DNA from: Aestuariivita sp964402685
Lineage (GTDB): Bacteria > Pseudomonadota > Alphaproteobacteria > Rhodobacterales > Rhodobacteraceae
NCBI GenBank assembly: GCA_964402685.1
Contig: CAYODE010000014.1
Coordinates: 1-40,184 of the forward strand
Length of the DNA: 40,184 nt
Direction of reading: 5' to 3'
The notes beneath the pieces were generated by a model. It was not told where the DNA came from and ran no database searches. It was given only the letters and a program-made list of their open reading frames with translations. Positions 7,767 to 15,000 of this stretch are shown here, in pieces. Every line of letters starts with the position of its first letter. Position 1 is the stretch's first letter. Made by a program: the position numbers and the translations under genes.

Positions 7767-8508
7767 AGATCATCGCCGCTTCTGTTCGGTTATGAACGCC
7801 GAGCTTTGAAATGATATGGTGAATGTGAAGCTTCACCGTATTTTCAGATAGGCCAAGATGCGTTGCGATGATTTTGTTTTGACATCCTTTGGCAAGAATC
7901 GCCAAGACATCGCGCTCCCGCTTGGTGAGGCAATCCAGACTGTGCGTTTTGTTGTTACCAGTTGTACCGACGCTCTCGCTCGGCCCCACGGGTTGTCCTG
8001 AAGCGTCAGCGCCACGTGTCTTATGCGGTTCGTGAAAATGGAGCAATTCCGGCTTTACAAAAGTGTGCCCAGCCAGACAGAACTTTAACATCGAAACCCA
8101 CGCATCGAAGTTCAAATCAAGCGGGAACACACTGGATATGACCTTTGGATACAGATCCGTCGACAGCAAATGACGTGCACGGTCTTCGTTGACATAAGCA
8201 CAAGAAAACGTTGTTCCCGCGTGCGCTTTCAACGTGTTGACTTCATCCAGGTTGAGTTGCGCCGCGGTAGCTTCATCCACGACGACCATCCGAAGCCAGT
8301 CCTGCCAATTAGGCAATGCTTGCACCACGTCCGAAATTGACGCAGCGCTTGTTATGGAAACTGTCTCCAGTTCGGTTTGGGTAATTCTACAAATACGGTC
8401 TGAAAATGACTGCGTTTTCGAAACAAACGCTACTATTGGCAAAAATTCTTGTTGTTCGAAAGGCTCATTAGTGATGCCTTCACCCCTTAATCCACTCAAC
8501 GTAATCAT
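7747..8508 (-). CDS. LuxR-family regulator with degenerate receiver (CsgD/VpsT-like)
   Basis: 253 residues from ATG 8508, chosen because GGGGGAG lies 5-6 nt upstream. The C-terminus is a NarL/LuxR helix-turn-helix (LTKRERDVLAILAKG, then NKIIATHLGLSENTVKLHI and HHIISKLGVHNRTEA). The N-terminal 150 residues follow the alternating strand/helix order of a receiver (LPIVAFVSK; LRMVVVDEA; FSCAYVNED; ending MLKFCLAGHTFVKPELL) but lack the acidic pair after strand 1, as in CsgD and VpsT, which control curli, matrix and biofilm genes and in VpsT bind c-di-GMP. It is divergent from the repeat-protein/secretion locus and so a prime candidate for its regulator. That link is inference. Confidence 0.87.
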   Translation of the reverse strand: MITLSGLRGEGITNEPFEQQEFLPIVAFVSKTQSFSDRICRITQTELETVSITSAASISDVVQALPNWQDWLRMVVVDEATAAQLNLDEVNTLKAHAGTTFSCAYVNEDRARHLLSTDLYPKVISSVFPLDLNFDAWVSMLKFCLAGHTFVKPELLHFHEPHKTRGADASGQPVGPSESVGTTGNNKTHSLDCLTKRERDVLAILAKGCQNKIIATHLGLSENTVKLHIHHIISKLGVHNRTEAAMIYANRVD

Positions 8509-8535
8509 AACAATCTCCCCCCCCAAGGAAATTCA

Positions 8536-8567
8536 TTGTGCACCGCCGTTTGAGCAAACAGGCACAA
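8536..8567. promoter_or_regulatory. Nested dyad in the leader of the LuxR gene
   Basis: Outer arms TTGTGC (8536-8541) and GCACAA (8562-8567) enclose inner arms GTTTG (8548-8552) and CAAAC (8555-8559). It sits 28-59 nt ahead of the LuxR ATG, so it could be an autoregulatory operator or an mRNA leader hairpin. Confidence 0.4.
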
Positions 8568-8595
8568 CAACAAAATAAAACAAAAAATAGCTTAC

Positions 8596-8625
8596 TAAGG
8601 ATCAAACTCCTTCAATGTAAGGATC
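8596..8625. repeat. Direct repeat TAAGGATC, two copies on the same DNA face
   Basis: TAAGGATC occurs at 8596-8603 and 8618-8625, 22 bp apart start to start, which is about two helical turns. This spacing fits cooperative binding by a LuxR-type activator in the divergent promoter region. Seen directly; role inferred. Confidence 0.4.
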
Positions 8626-8723
8626 GTATGACAGATACAACATAACAAATAACTGATTTTCCACAACACTTCGACAGAGCAATCCACATATACCGTTGGG
8701 ACGGCATAGTGCGTTTGGTCTAG

Positions 8724-8737
8724 ATCAAAAGATTGAT
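8724..8737. promoter_or_regulatory. Inverted repeat ATCAA-N4-TTGAT
   Basis: Perfect 5-4-5 inverted repeat in the middle of the divergent control region. Its half-sites are in the reverse order to an FNR/Anr box (TTGAT-N4-ATCAA), so it should not be called one. Confidence 0.3.
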
Positions 8738-8846
8738 TTCGCCTGACCGTTTGTAGATCCTGCTCTCTTCAGTTTGAGATAGTTGCGCGGCGCGCACCCA
8801 TCACCAACACACCAACAAGTCACTGAAATTAAAAAACATTGTCCCT

Positions 8847-8862
8847 GTTAAAATCGTTTAAC
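8847..8862. promoter_or_regulatory. Inverted repeat GTTAAA-ATCG-TTTAAC
   Basis: Perfect 6-4-6 inverted repeat about 360 bp before the first repeat-protein gene. It contains two TTAA cores separated by 6 bp, one less than the CtrA consensus spacing of 7, so it may be an operator for another factor or a degenerate CtrA site. Confidence 0.35.
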
Positions 8863-9165
8863 CCGATTTGCACGCTTCGTTTGGAACCTGTTCTCGGCCA
8901 GTCTTTCCCTTGCACGATTATGTGCTGACGCAAGCGGGAACATTACTTGCGAAGGGGGACATCGACAGGGCAAACGAGCGGTTGGGGATATCTTTTCCAC
9001 ACTCTTTCCTTGTATCGACTCCTCCCCTTTCAAGCAAAAAGCGTCTCGGGAAAGGGAAGGACAGGAAGCAGAGTCGACACAGACAGCAAGCAGGTTTGTC
9101 CGAACTGAGTTTTTCGTCAGGACGGCCTGAACACAATAACCAAACTTCAATCGAATAGCATCCGA

Positions 9166-9175
9166 TGACATGTCA
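9166..9175. promoter_or_regulatory. 10-bp palindrome TGACATGTCA before the repeat-protein gene
   Basis: Perfect palindrome ending 48 nt before the ATG at 9224. Its position suits an operator or a site overlapping the transcription start. Short enough to be chance. Confidence 0.25.
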
Positions 9176-9223
9176 CTTGGTAGAGAACGGTGACGAGCGG
9201 ATGCCTTGTTAGGAGAACTAGTT

Positions 9224-10855
9224 ATGCCTCCACGTCATCACCCACTTTTCGGCCTGCAAGCCCAAGGGCAACTGCAGGGTCAAGGCCAGCATCAGGGCCA
9301 AGGTCAGGGTCAACATCAAGGGCAAGGTCAGGGCCAGCATCAGGGACAAAGCAGCGAAAGCCTGAACCTGAACGGCAATGGCAACTTGAACGGCAATGCC
9401 AACGGCAACCTGAATGGCAACGGCAATCACACTGAGAACTTTAACGGCAATGGCAACCTGAACGGCAATGCCAACGGCAACTTGAATGGCAATGCCAATA
9501 TCAACCACAACGCAAACAGCGCGTCGAACACAGCAAGCAACGCGGCCGTCAACGGTGCCACCAATGTTGCTGGCAACACAGCTGTAAACTCGGCCCATAA
9601 CACCAGCACAACGGATGTAGATGTACACGTGGATGTAGGTGTCGGGCTCGATGGCTTACCATCAGACGACGATTTCGCAGATCTGGATCTGTCCGGAGGC
9701 AGCAGCATTGGCGATCTCGCATTCGCAAATAATGGGTCGACCGTGAACCTGTCCAAAGGCGCCGGTCACGACACCGACATGAACGACATGCTGAAAAACG
9801 CGTTGAATGGTCAAGGCAACGACGTTGGGATGGCAATTGCCCAGACCGGCGTGATGGACGACAGCGACAACATCCAAAACGCGACCGTTCAAAACAACGC
9901 GAACTTCCAGCAAAATGGCAACGCAAAGGGCGGCAAAGCAACTGCTGACGAAGGCATCGAAGCGCAGCCAGAAGGCGGCTCCGGTGGCGGCACTGCCAAA
10001 TCCATCGCTGGCGACGGTGGTCATGCGCTGGGTCTTGCCAAAGGTGGCTTAGGTACCGGTGGCCTTGGCACAGGCGGTACTGGTGGAAACGGCCAAAGCG
10101 CGACCGCAAACGGCGGTAATGGCGACGGTGGAATCGGTGTTGGCCTCGGCTCGCTTGGAGTCGGTGTCGGCGTTGGCGGTGCTCCTGGCGCTGGCGGCGC
10201 CGGCGGCAACGGTGGCACAGCGACATCGACCTCCACAGGCACAAACGACTCCGACGGCGGTGGTGCTGTTGGTCTGGGTGCTGGTCTGGGTGTCGGTGCG
10301 CTTGGTATCGTGCCAATCGGTCTTGGCCAAGGTGCGGGCTTGGGTGCCGGCGGCGATGCCGACGGTGACGGAGGCAATTCGTCATCCGGTGCAATCGGCA
10401 CAAATGACGGCGACGGTGGAAGCTCCGGTAACGCTGGTGGCTTTGGCGCCGGCATGAGTTCTGGCATGGGCCTGGGCGCAGCCACAGGCGGCAACGGTTC
10501 GAATGCAGCCGTTGGCGGTGACGGTGGCGCAGGCACTGGCGCATATGCGACCGGCGCGTCTGCAACAGGCGGTCTTGCAACCACAACTGGCGGCGCAGGC
10601 GGCGCGGCTGGGTTCGCATCGACCGGTGCAGGTGGTGCAGCTGGCCATGCCGGCACTTGGGGCTCGAACAATGGCGATGACGGCTTCGTCACCGGCATTT
10701 CCGAAGCTCAAGCCTCGGCAGTCGTCGACACATCGGCATTCAACCAGAGCATCGTGCAAGGCGCGAATATTCTGGGGAACACCGTCGACATGACCGTTGT
10801 TGGTGGATCGCTGACATCGACCATGATCGGCGAAGACGACACCATGGGGGCCTAA
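9224..10855 (+). CDS. Gln-Gly / Asn-Gly / Gly-rich repeat protein, putative type I secretion substrate
   Basis: 543 residues from ATG 9224 (RBS AGGAGA, 7 nt). Order: short start MPPRHHPLFGL; a Gln-Gly tract (about 13-43) built on QGQGQGQH; a 24-residue Asn-Gly unit twice (about 50-97); an Asn/Ala/Thr-rich part; an acidic stretch DVDVHVDVGVGLDGLPSDDD; a helix-poor middle with QNATVQNNANFQQNGN; a long Gly/Ala/Ser low-complexity region (about 245-485); and a distinct C-terminus with IVQGANILGNTVDMTVVGG ending in EDDTMGA. No signal peptide and no RTX nonapeptides (GGxGxDxUx). It heads the cluster with the ABC exporter and HlyD genes, so export by them is likely. A matrix, fibre or adhesin role is inference. 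Confidence 0.85.
   Translation: MPPRHHPLFGLQAQGQLQGQGQHQGQGQGQHQGQGQGQHQGQSSESLNLNGNGNLNGNANGNLNGNGNHTENFNGNGNLNGNANGNLNGNANINHNANSASNTASNAAVNGATNVAGNTAVNSAHNTSTTDVDVHVDVGVGLDGLPSDDDFADLDLSGGSSIGDLAFANNGSTVNLSKGAGHDTDMNDMLKNALNGQGNDVGMAIAQTGVMDDSDNIQNATVQNNANFQQNGNAKGGKATADEGIEAQPEGGSGGGTAKSIAGDGGHALGLAKGGLGTGGLGTGGTGGNGQSATANGGNGDGGIGVGLGSLGVGVGVGGAPGAGGAGGNGGTATSTSTGTNDSDGGGAVGLGAGLGVGALGIVPIGLGQGAGLGAGGDADGDGGNSSSGAIGTNDGDGGSSGNAGGFGAGMSSGMGLGAATGGNGSNAAVGGDGGAGTGAYATGASATGGLATTTGGAGGAAGFASTGAGGAAGHAGTWGSNNGDDGFVTGISEAQASAVVDTSAFNQSIVQGANILGNTVDMTVVGGSLTSTMIGEDDTMGA
9260..9350 (+). repeat. 24-bp in-gene repeats encoding QGQGQGQH
   Basis: Imperfect tandem units with mixed CAG/CAA and GGC/GGT codons encode QGQGQH, then QGQGQGQH twice and a partial unit. 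The synonymous variation suggests selection on the peptide rather than very recent slippage. Confidence 0.75.
9371..9514 (+). repeat. 72-bp tandem duplication encoding a 24-residue Asn-Gly unit
   Basis: Unit 1 (9371-9442) and unit 2 (9443-9514) share AACGGCAATGGCAAC and nearly all following bases, diverging at their ends (GNHTENF versus ANINHNA). Within each unit the NGN/NLNGN tripeptide pattern repeats again at 6-18 bp scale. Confidence 0.75.
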
Positions 10856-10875
10856 AGCCTCAGGCGAATGAAAAA

Positions 10876-10902
10876 GGTCTGCGCGGTCTTTTCGCGCAGA
10901 CC
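10876..10902 (+). terminator. 10-bp perfect hairpin between the two repeat-protein genes
   Basis: GGTCTGCGCG (10876-10885) pairs perfectly with CGCGCAGACC (10893-10902) around a 7-nt loop. No T-tract follows on the plus strand, so it may stabilise the 3' end of the first message or attenuate rather than stop transcription; AAAAA before it would make it terminator-like only on the minus strand, where no gene reads in. Confidence 0.55.
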
Positions 10903-10976
10903 AGTCCCAACGGAGCGATGACTACCTCTGCGGGATCAAGAGCAGCCACATAGTTCCATTTGGGGGAATGAGACCT

Positions 10977-12929
10977 ATGGCCAAAGATTTTACGTCAGAA
11001 GAAATTGCCCATTTTATTGGTTCGTTAAAACTCATTTCCGAAGAACCTCGCTTGCGAACCGAGCATGATGCGTTCGAACATGTAGGGGCAACGCCATCGA
11101 ACCCAGGCGGGTTTCACAGTGTTACGGTTACTGTTGCAGCGCCCTATGATCTTTTAGGAATGACAGCTGGCATTGGCTATTCAGTAACGCCACTCCCGCT
11201 GCCAAATCCGTTTTTCTTGCAATCAGTATTTCTGAGAATTCCCGCTGCGCCAGGAGTTTCGTCTTTCGAACACGACCAACCCCTGCCCCCGGTTCTGCCC
11301 ATCCCTTTACCGACTGTGTCTTTCCAGTATGTGACCTTCGAACCGACTATTCCTGAATTCGTTCTGCCTCCGCCTTCTTCGATCGCGGTGATCATCGAGC
11401 AACAGAGTTTTCTATACGATTCCGACATCCTGGGAGAGTTGGATTTGGTGCATGCGACAGAAGACGCCCAAGACCTCGCCTTGGACGCCCTGATTGCTGC
11501 TGCAAGTAGTCTGATGGCCGGTGGATCTTTGCAACTGACCAACGGCCAAGGCGGCAATGGATCGATGCTGAAGGCAACTGAAGCGCAGCCAGCACCAGCC
11601 CTTTCTCCGCTGTCTCACGAAGCAACGGTGCACGTTCTGTCCGGCGATGCGATCTTTGGCATTCATTCGGACGGCACCATTTTGGATGAGGCACCTGATT
11701 TGTCAGCCCTGCTTCCCAAGCTGCCCGACCACGCGGAGGAAGGCGCCCCTGAACACATCGTGATAACGGGCGGCAACACGGTGGTGAACCAAGCCTTCAT
11801 CAGTTTTAGCACCTCTGACGCGCCAGTGATCGCAGTGAAGGGCAATAGTTACTCAATGACGGGCATCTTTCAGGTGAATGTCCTCAGTGATCTAGATTGG
11901 ATAAATGGCGCAGATCTCGCATCGATCACTAGCCAGAATATCGTTCAGAACATCAGCTCGGTTTTGCATCTTTCGTCTAAAACCGAGGAAGATATCCAAG
12001 CAACCGCGGGGAACGTGGAAGATCCCGTGTTTCCGTCGCTCGCGGCCGTCGTCCGCATTGACGGTGATCTGATCAACACAAACCAACTCCAGCAGTTTAA
12101 CTATGTTGTCGACAACAACATCATGAGTATGGAGTTCACTGCCGCACAGACGTTTATCCAAAGCGGCGGTAACGTCGTAGCGAACGCAGTCTCACTGGCT
12201 GAACTGACCTATGTCTATGACATGATCGTCGTCGGTGGCGACATTATTCAGCACACCGTGATCAACCAAATGAACGTTCTGCTAGACGATGATTTTGTCA
12301 CGTATGGCCCAGGCGCAAATGTTGATCTGGTCAATGATCAGAACCTTCTCTGGAATGAGGCTGCCATCAACACCGTTGGTGTGAATAGCTATCTCGAAAT
12401 GTCGAACGATTTGTCTGCGTTCGGCACAAGCCTGGCAGGCGGTTCGGATGTCGTCCCAAACACGGTCTTCTCGTTGGACGCATTCGCGGGAAGCTCTGGC
12501 ATCAGCATATTGTATGTCGAAGGCGATTTTGTCTCGTACCAGTCGATTGATCAGGTCAACATCGTCGCAAACTCGGATCAAGTCGAGCTGCCTTCGGCCG
12601 AAGCAGCCATGGCAGCAGGTGCAGAGATTTCTCTCACCACGGGCGCCAACGCACTGGTCAACATTGCAGGCATCACAGAGCTGGGCGTTGACTCAGATAT
12701 CCACGTGGGTGGCGAAATCTACTCAGATGCGCTGATGCATCAAGCCGGTTTGGTCGTTGCACATGACACCGAACATCTTGGCGAGTCCGGTGGTTTGGTG
12801 ACCGAAGCCGTGGCCTTCCTCATGGACAATCCCGAACATCAGCACTCCGGAGACGGCGACGCCAGTTATGGCCAGCAGTCCATTCCGGATGAGATGGGCA
12901 GCGACCCAATGGGCGGTTTGCTCGCATGA
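10977..12929 (+). CDS. 650-aa protein with five copies of a G-D-x(8)-Q-x-N motif, putative secreted partner protein
   Basis: Start at ATG 10977 (GGGGG 10 nt upstream; ATG 10968 is only 1 nt from the same site). I do not recognise the family. Residues 1-150 are mixed with a Pro-rich part (PLPPVLPIPLPTVSFQY); from about 260 on, five ungapped copies of a 20-residue motif occur at about 287, 359, 418, 512 and 574, e.g. GGDIIQHTVINQMNVLLDDD and EGDFVSYQSIDQVNIVANSD, each preceded by a GGNxVxN-type element. The regular short beta pattern suggests a beta-solenoid. No Sec signal, no RTX. The acidic, Met/Gly-rich C-terminus (IPDEMGSDPMGGLLA) recalls the end of the upstream protein. Followed after 31 bp by the exporter ATPase. 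Confidence 0.85.
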   Translation: MAKDFTSEEIAHFIGSLKLISEEPRLRTEHDAFEHVGATPSNPGGFHSVTVTVAAPYDLLGMTAGIGYSVTPLPLPNPFFLQSVFLRIPAAPGVSSFEHDQPLPPVLPIPLPTVSFQYVTFEPTIPEFVLPPPSSIAVIIEQQSFLYDSDILGELDLVHATEDAQDLALDALIAAASSLMAGGSLQLTNGQGGNGSMLKATEAQPAPALSPLSHEATVHVLSGDAIFGIHSDGTILDEAPDLSALLPKLPDHAEEGAPEHIVITGGNTVVNQAFISFSTSDAPVIAVKGNSYSMTGIFQVNVLSDLDWINGADLASITSQNIVQNISSVLHLSSKTEEDIQATAGNVEDPVFPSLAAVVRIDGDLINTNQLQQFNYVVDNNIMSMEFTAAQTFIQSGGNVVANAVSLAELTYVYDMIVVGGDIIQHTVINQMNVLLDDDFVTYGPGANVDLVNDQNLLWNEAAINTVGVNSYLEMSNDLSAFGTSLAGGSDVVPNTVFSLDAFAGSSGISILYVEGDFVSYQSIDQVNIVANSDQVELPSAEAAMAAGAEISLTTGANALVNIAGITELGVDSDIHVGGEIYSDALMHQAGLVVAHDTEHLGESGGLVTEAVAFLMDNPEHQHSGDGDASYGQQSIPDEMGSDPMGGLLA

Positions 12930-12960
12930 TTAGTGAAGAGTTTATTGGGGCACCCTCAGC

Positions 12961-14979
12961 ATGAACAAGGCAATCCGTATCGACGATCCTGTCGCCTTTA
13001 AATCCAATAGATCAAACGGTGACCGGGAACAAAAAGAGCCTTTGGTGATGCAAGAGGCCCAACGCGTCTGGGACGAGGCCAAGATCCAAGAGAAACCTTC
13101 CCCGTCAGATGCAAATTCAACAACGGCCAGAAGGTCTGATTTCCCACAAGATGACACTGAACACACTCGGAAAAAAAGTGACGTCATCGAGCACGACAAT
13201 CGACTGCCCCCCAGCGGCGGCGGGCCCGGTGGCGGAGGCGGAGGCGGTCGTTTTCACCGCCGCACCGGGCCCGTTGATTTTTCAGGTGATCTGAAAGCTG
13301 GTGTTTCGGCTGTGCGCAGTAACCTAACTGTGGTGATGCTGTTCAGCTGCGCCACCAACATCCTGATCTTGGCCATTCCGATCTATCTGTTTCAGATTTC
13401 GGACCGCGTGTTGACCAGTCGGTCCGTTGATACTCTGATCATGTTGACCGCCGTGATCGTCGGTGCCGTTATCTTGCAGGCATTCTTTGATGCCATGCGC
13501 AGGTTCGTGTTGATGCGAACCGCTGTGGAATTGGCGGCGAAACTCGGATCCTCAATCCTGAGCGCAGCAGCGCGCGCATCGCTGAGCAGCAATGGGCGCG
13601 AGTATCAAACCCTTGGCGATCTGCAGCAACTGCGAGCATTTTTAGTGTCCGGCACTCTCCTGGCATTTCTGGATGCACCATTTGCGCCGATCTTCGTTCT
13701 GGCGATTTTCTTGATCCACTTCCATCTTGGCATGATTGTCGTATGCACGGCCCTGCTGCTCTTGGTGATAACTCTGATCAACCAACGCATGACGTCGCAG
13801 CCTTTTGCCGTCGCCAACAAGCACCAAAGCATGGCTAACATGCATCTCGACTCCATGTCGCGGAACAGTCAGATTATCAACGCGCTGGCGATGATCCCGG
13901 AAGCAGTCTCGATCTGGGGCCGCGATACCGCCGCGTCTTTGACAGCGCAGGTTCGGGCCCAGGATCGCAACATAGTCTCAGCCGCGATGTCGCGTGGTGT
14001 GCGACTGTTAACCCAAGTGGGCATGCTGGGATGGGGTGCGTATCTGGCAATCGACGGCCAGATCACAGGCGGCATGGTGATTGCAGCTTCCATCATCGCC
14101 GGCCGTGCACTGGCTCCAATCGAAGGCGCCATCGAAGGGTGGAACCAGTTTTCTTTGTCGCGCTCGGCTTATGGGCGGATTTCAGACCTGCTGAAAGCGT
14201 CGCCGCTCAACCATGAGCGGTTGCGGTTGCCAAATCCCGAAGGCCGTTTGGACGTCGAGAGACTGCTTTATGTCCCACAAGGCACCAAGAATGTCATCCT
14301 GAACGGCGTGAGCTTCTGTCTTGAGCCGGGCGCATCCCTTGCCGTTATCGGGAATTCAGGGGCGGGTAAGACAACGCTCGGCAAAATGCTTGTGGGCGCC
14401 ATTCTCCCTACGTCTGGCTGCGTCAGGCTCGACCTGATGGATCTTCGGAACTGGGATCAACGTCAATTTGGCGAGAGCATCGGGTACCTGCCTCAAGACG
14501 TGCAACTGTTCCCCGGCACTATCAAGGACAACATCGCACGTATGCGCGCAGGCGCCACGGACGATCAAATCTATCACGCGGCACAGCTTGCCGATGTGCA
14601 TGACATGATTGCCAATCTGCCGCATGGCTATGAGACTATTGTTGCCGCAGACGGCTCGCCTTTGTCAGGCGGACAAAAACAGCGGATTGCGCTGGCGCGC
14701 GCCTTCTTCGGCGATCCGCGGCTTTTGGTGTTGGATGAACCCAACTCCAACCTTGATGTCGCGGGAGACCAAGCGCTGGCGCGGGCGCTCGATCACGCCA
14801 AACAACAGGGCATCACGGTGGTGGTTGTCACGCAGAAGCCATCGTTGCTGTCCCACGTGGACAATATCCTACTGCTTGCAAATGGTAGCGTCGCCATGAT
14901 GGGCGCGCGCGATCAGGTCATGCAGGCCTTGCAACAACAAAACAATTCCACCGGAAACATCTCCGGGTCGAACACTTGA
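12961..14979 (+). CDS. Type I secretion ABC transporter (permease-ATPase fusion, PrtD-like)
   Basis: 672 residues. The first 105 are hydrophilic and end in a Gly run (PPSGGGPGGGGGGGRF); there is no C39 peptidase. A six-helix ABC membrane domain follows (about 115-390; VMLFSCATNILILAIPIYLFQISDRVL is typical of type I exporters), then the ATPase: Walker A GNSGAGKTT (K470), YLPQDVQLFPGTIKDNIARM, signature LSGGQKQRIALARA, Walker B LLVLDEPNSNLD (D592, E593). The H-loop position reads VVVTQKPSLL, so the usual switch His is Gln625. It should export the two repeat proteins with the HlyD partner; no outer-membrane TolC gene is in the window. Confidence 0.93.
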   Translation: MNKAIRIDDPVAFKSNRSNGDREQKEPLVMQEAQRVWDEAKIQEKPSPSDANSTTARRSDFPQDDTEHTRKKSDVIEHDNRLPPSGGGPGGGGGGGRFHRRTGPVDFSGDLKAGVSAVRSNLTVVMLFSCATNILILAIPIYLFQISDRVLTSRSVDTLIMLTAVIVGAVILQAFFDAMRRFVLMRTAVELAAKLGSSILSAAARASLSSNGREYQTLGDLQQLRAFLVSGTLLAFLDAPFAPIFVLAIFLIHFHLGMIVVCTALLLLVITLINQRMTSQPFAVANKHQSMANMHLDSMSRNSQIINALAMIPEAVSIWGRDTAASLTAQVRAQDRNIVSAAMSRGVRLLTQVGMLGWGAYLAIDGQITGGMVIAASIIAGRALAPIEGAIEGWNQFSLSRSAYGRISDLLKASPLNHERLRLPNPEGRLDVERLLYVPQGTKNVILNGVSFCLEPGASLAVIGNSGAGKTTLGKMLVGAILPTSGCVRLDLMDLRNWDQRQFGESIGYLPQDVQLFPGTIKDNIARMRAGATDDQIYHAAQLADVHDMIANLPHGYETIVAADGSPLSGGQKQRIALARAFFGDPRLLVLDEPNSNLDVAGDQALARALDHAKQQGITVVVVTQKPSLLSHVDNILLLANGSVAMMGARDQVMQALQQQNNSTGNISGSNT

Positions 14980-15000
14980 CGCGCATCAAGGGGGCTTTCT

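Larger units (their letters stand above)
8509..9223. other. Long divergent control region, no convincing gene
   Basis: 715 bp between the LuxR gene and the first repeat-protein gene. It is more AT-rich than its surroundings and carries several symmetric or repeated elements, listed separately: a nested dyad 8536-8567, a direct repeat 8596-8625, inverted repeats at 8724-8737 and 8847-8862, and a 10-bp palindrome 9166-9175. An open frame at 8868-9158 (96 aa) has no good RBS and no recognisable protein character. A long 5' leader or a small RNA is possible but nothing in the sequence proves either. Confidence 0.55.

Noticed and set aside
8724..8737. FNR/Anr box
   Set aside because: Half-sites are in the opposite order (ATCAA-N4-TTGAT instead of TTGAT-N4-ATCAA).
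8868..9158. Small plus-strand frame in the divergent region (96 aa)
   Set aside because: No Shine-Dalgarno, no recognisable domain, and it overlaps candidate control elements.
9260..9514. CRISPR-like short repeats
   Set aside because: The repeats are in frame, contiguous without unique spacers, and encode peptide repeats of a real gene.
9890..10600. RTX calcium-binding nonapeptides in the Gly-rich protein
   Set aside because: Gly- and Asp-rich stretches do not repeat with the GGxGxDxUx spacing.
9549..10698. Long open frames antisense to the Gly-rich protein (up to 356 aa, Arg/His- or Pro-rich)
   Set aside because: Low-complexity composition is the mirror of Gly/Ala codons; no RBS or protein-like pattern. 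Treated as shadows.
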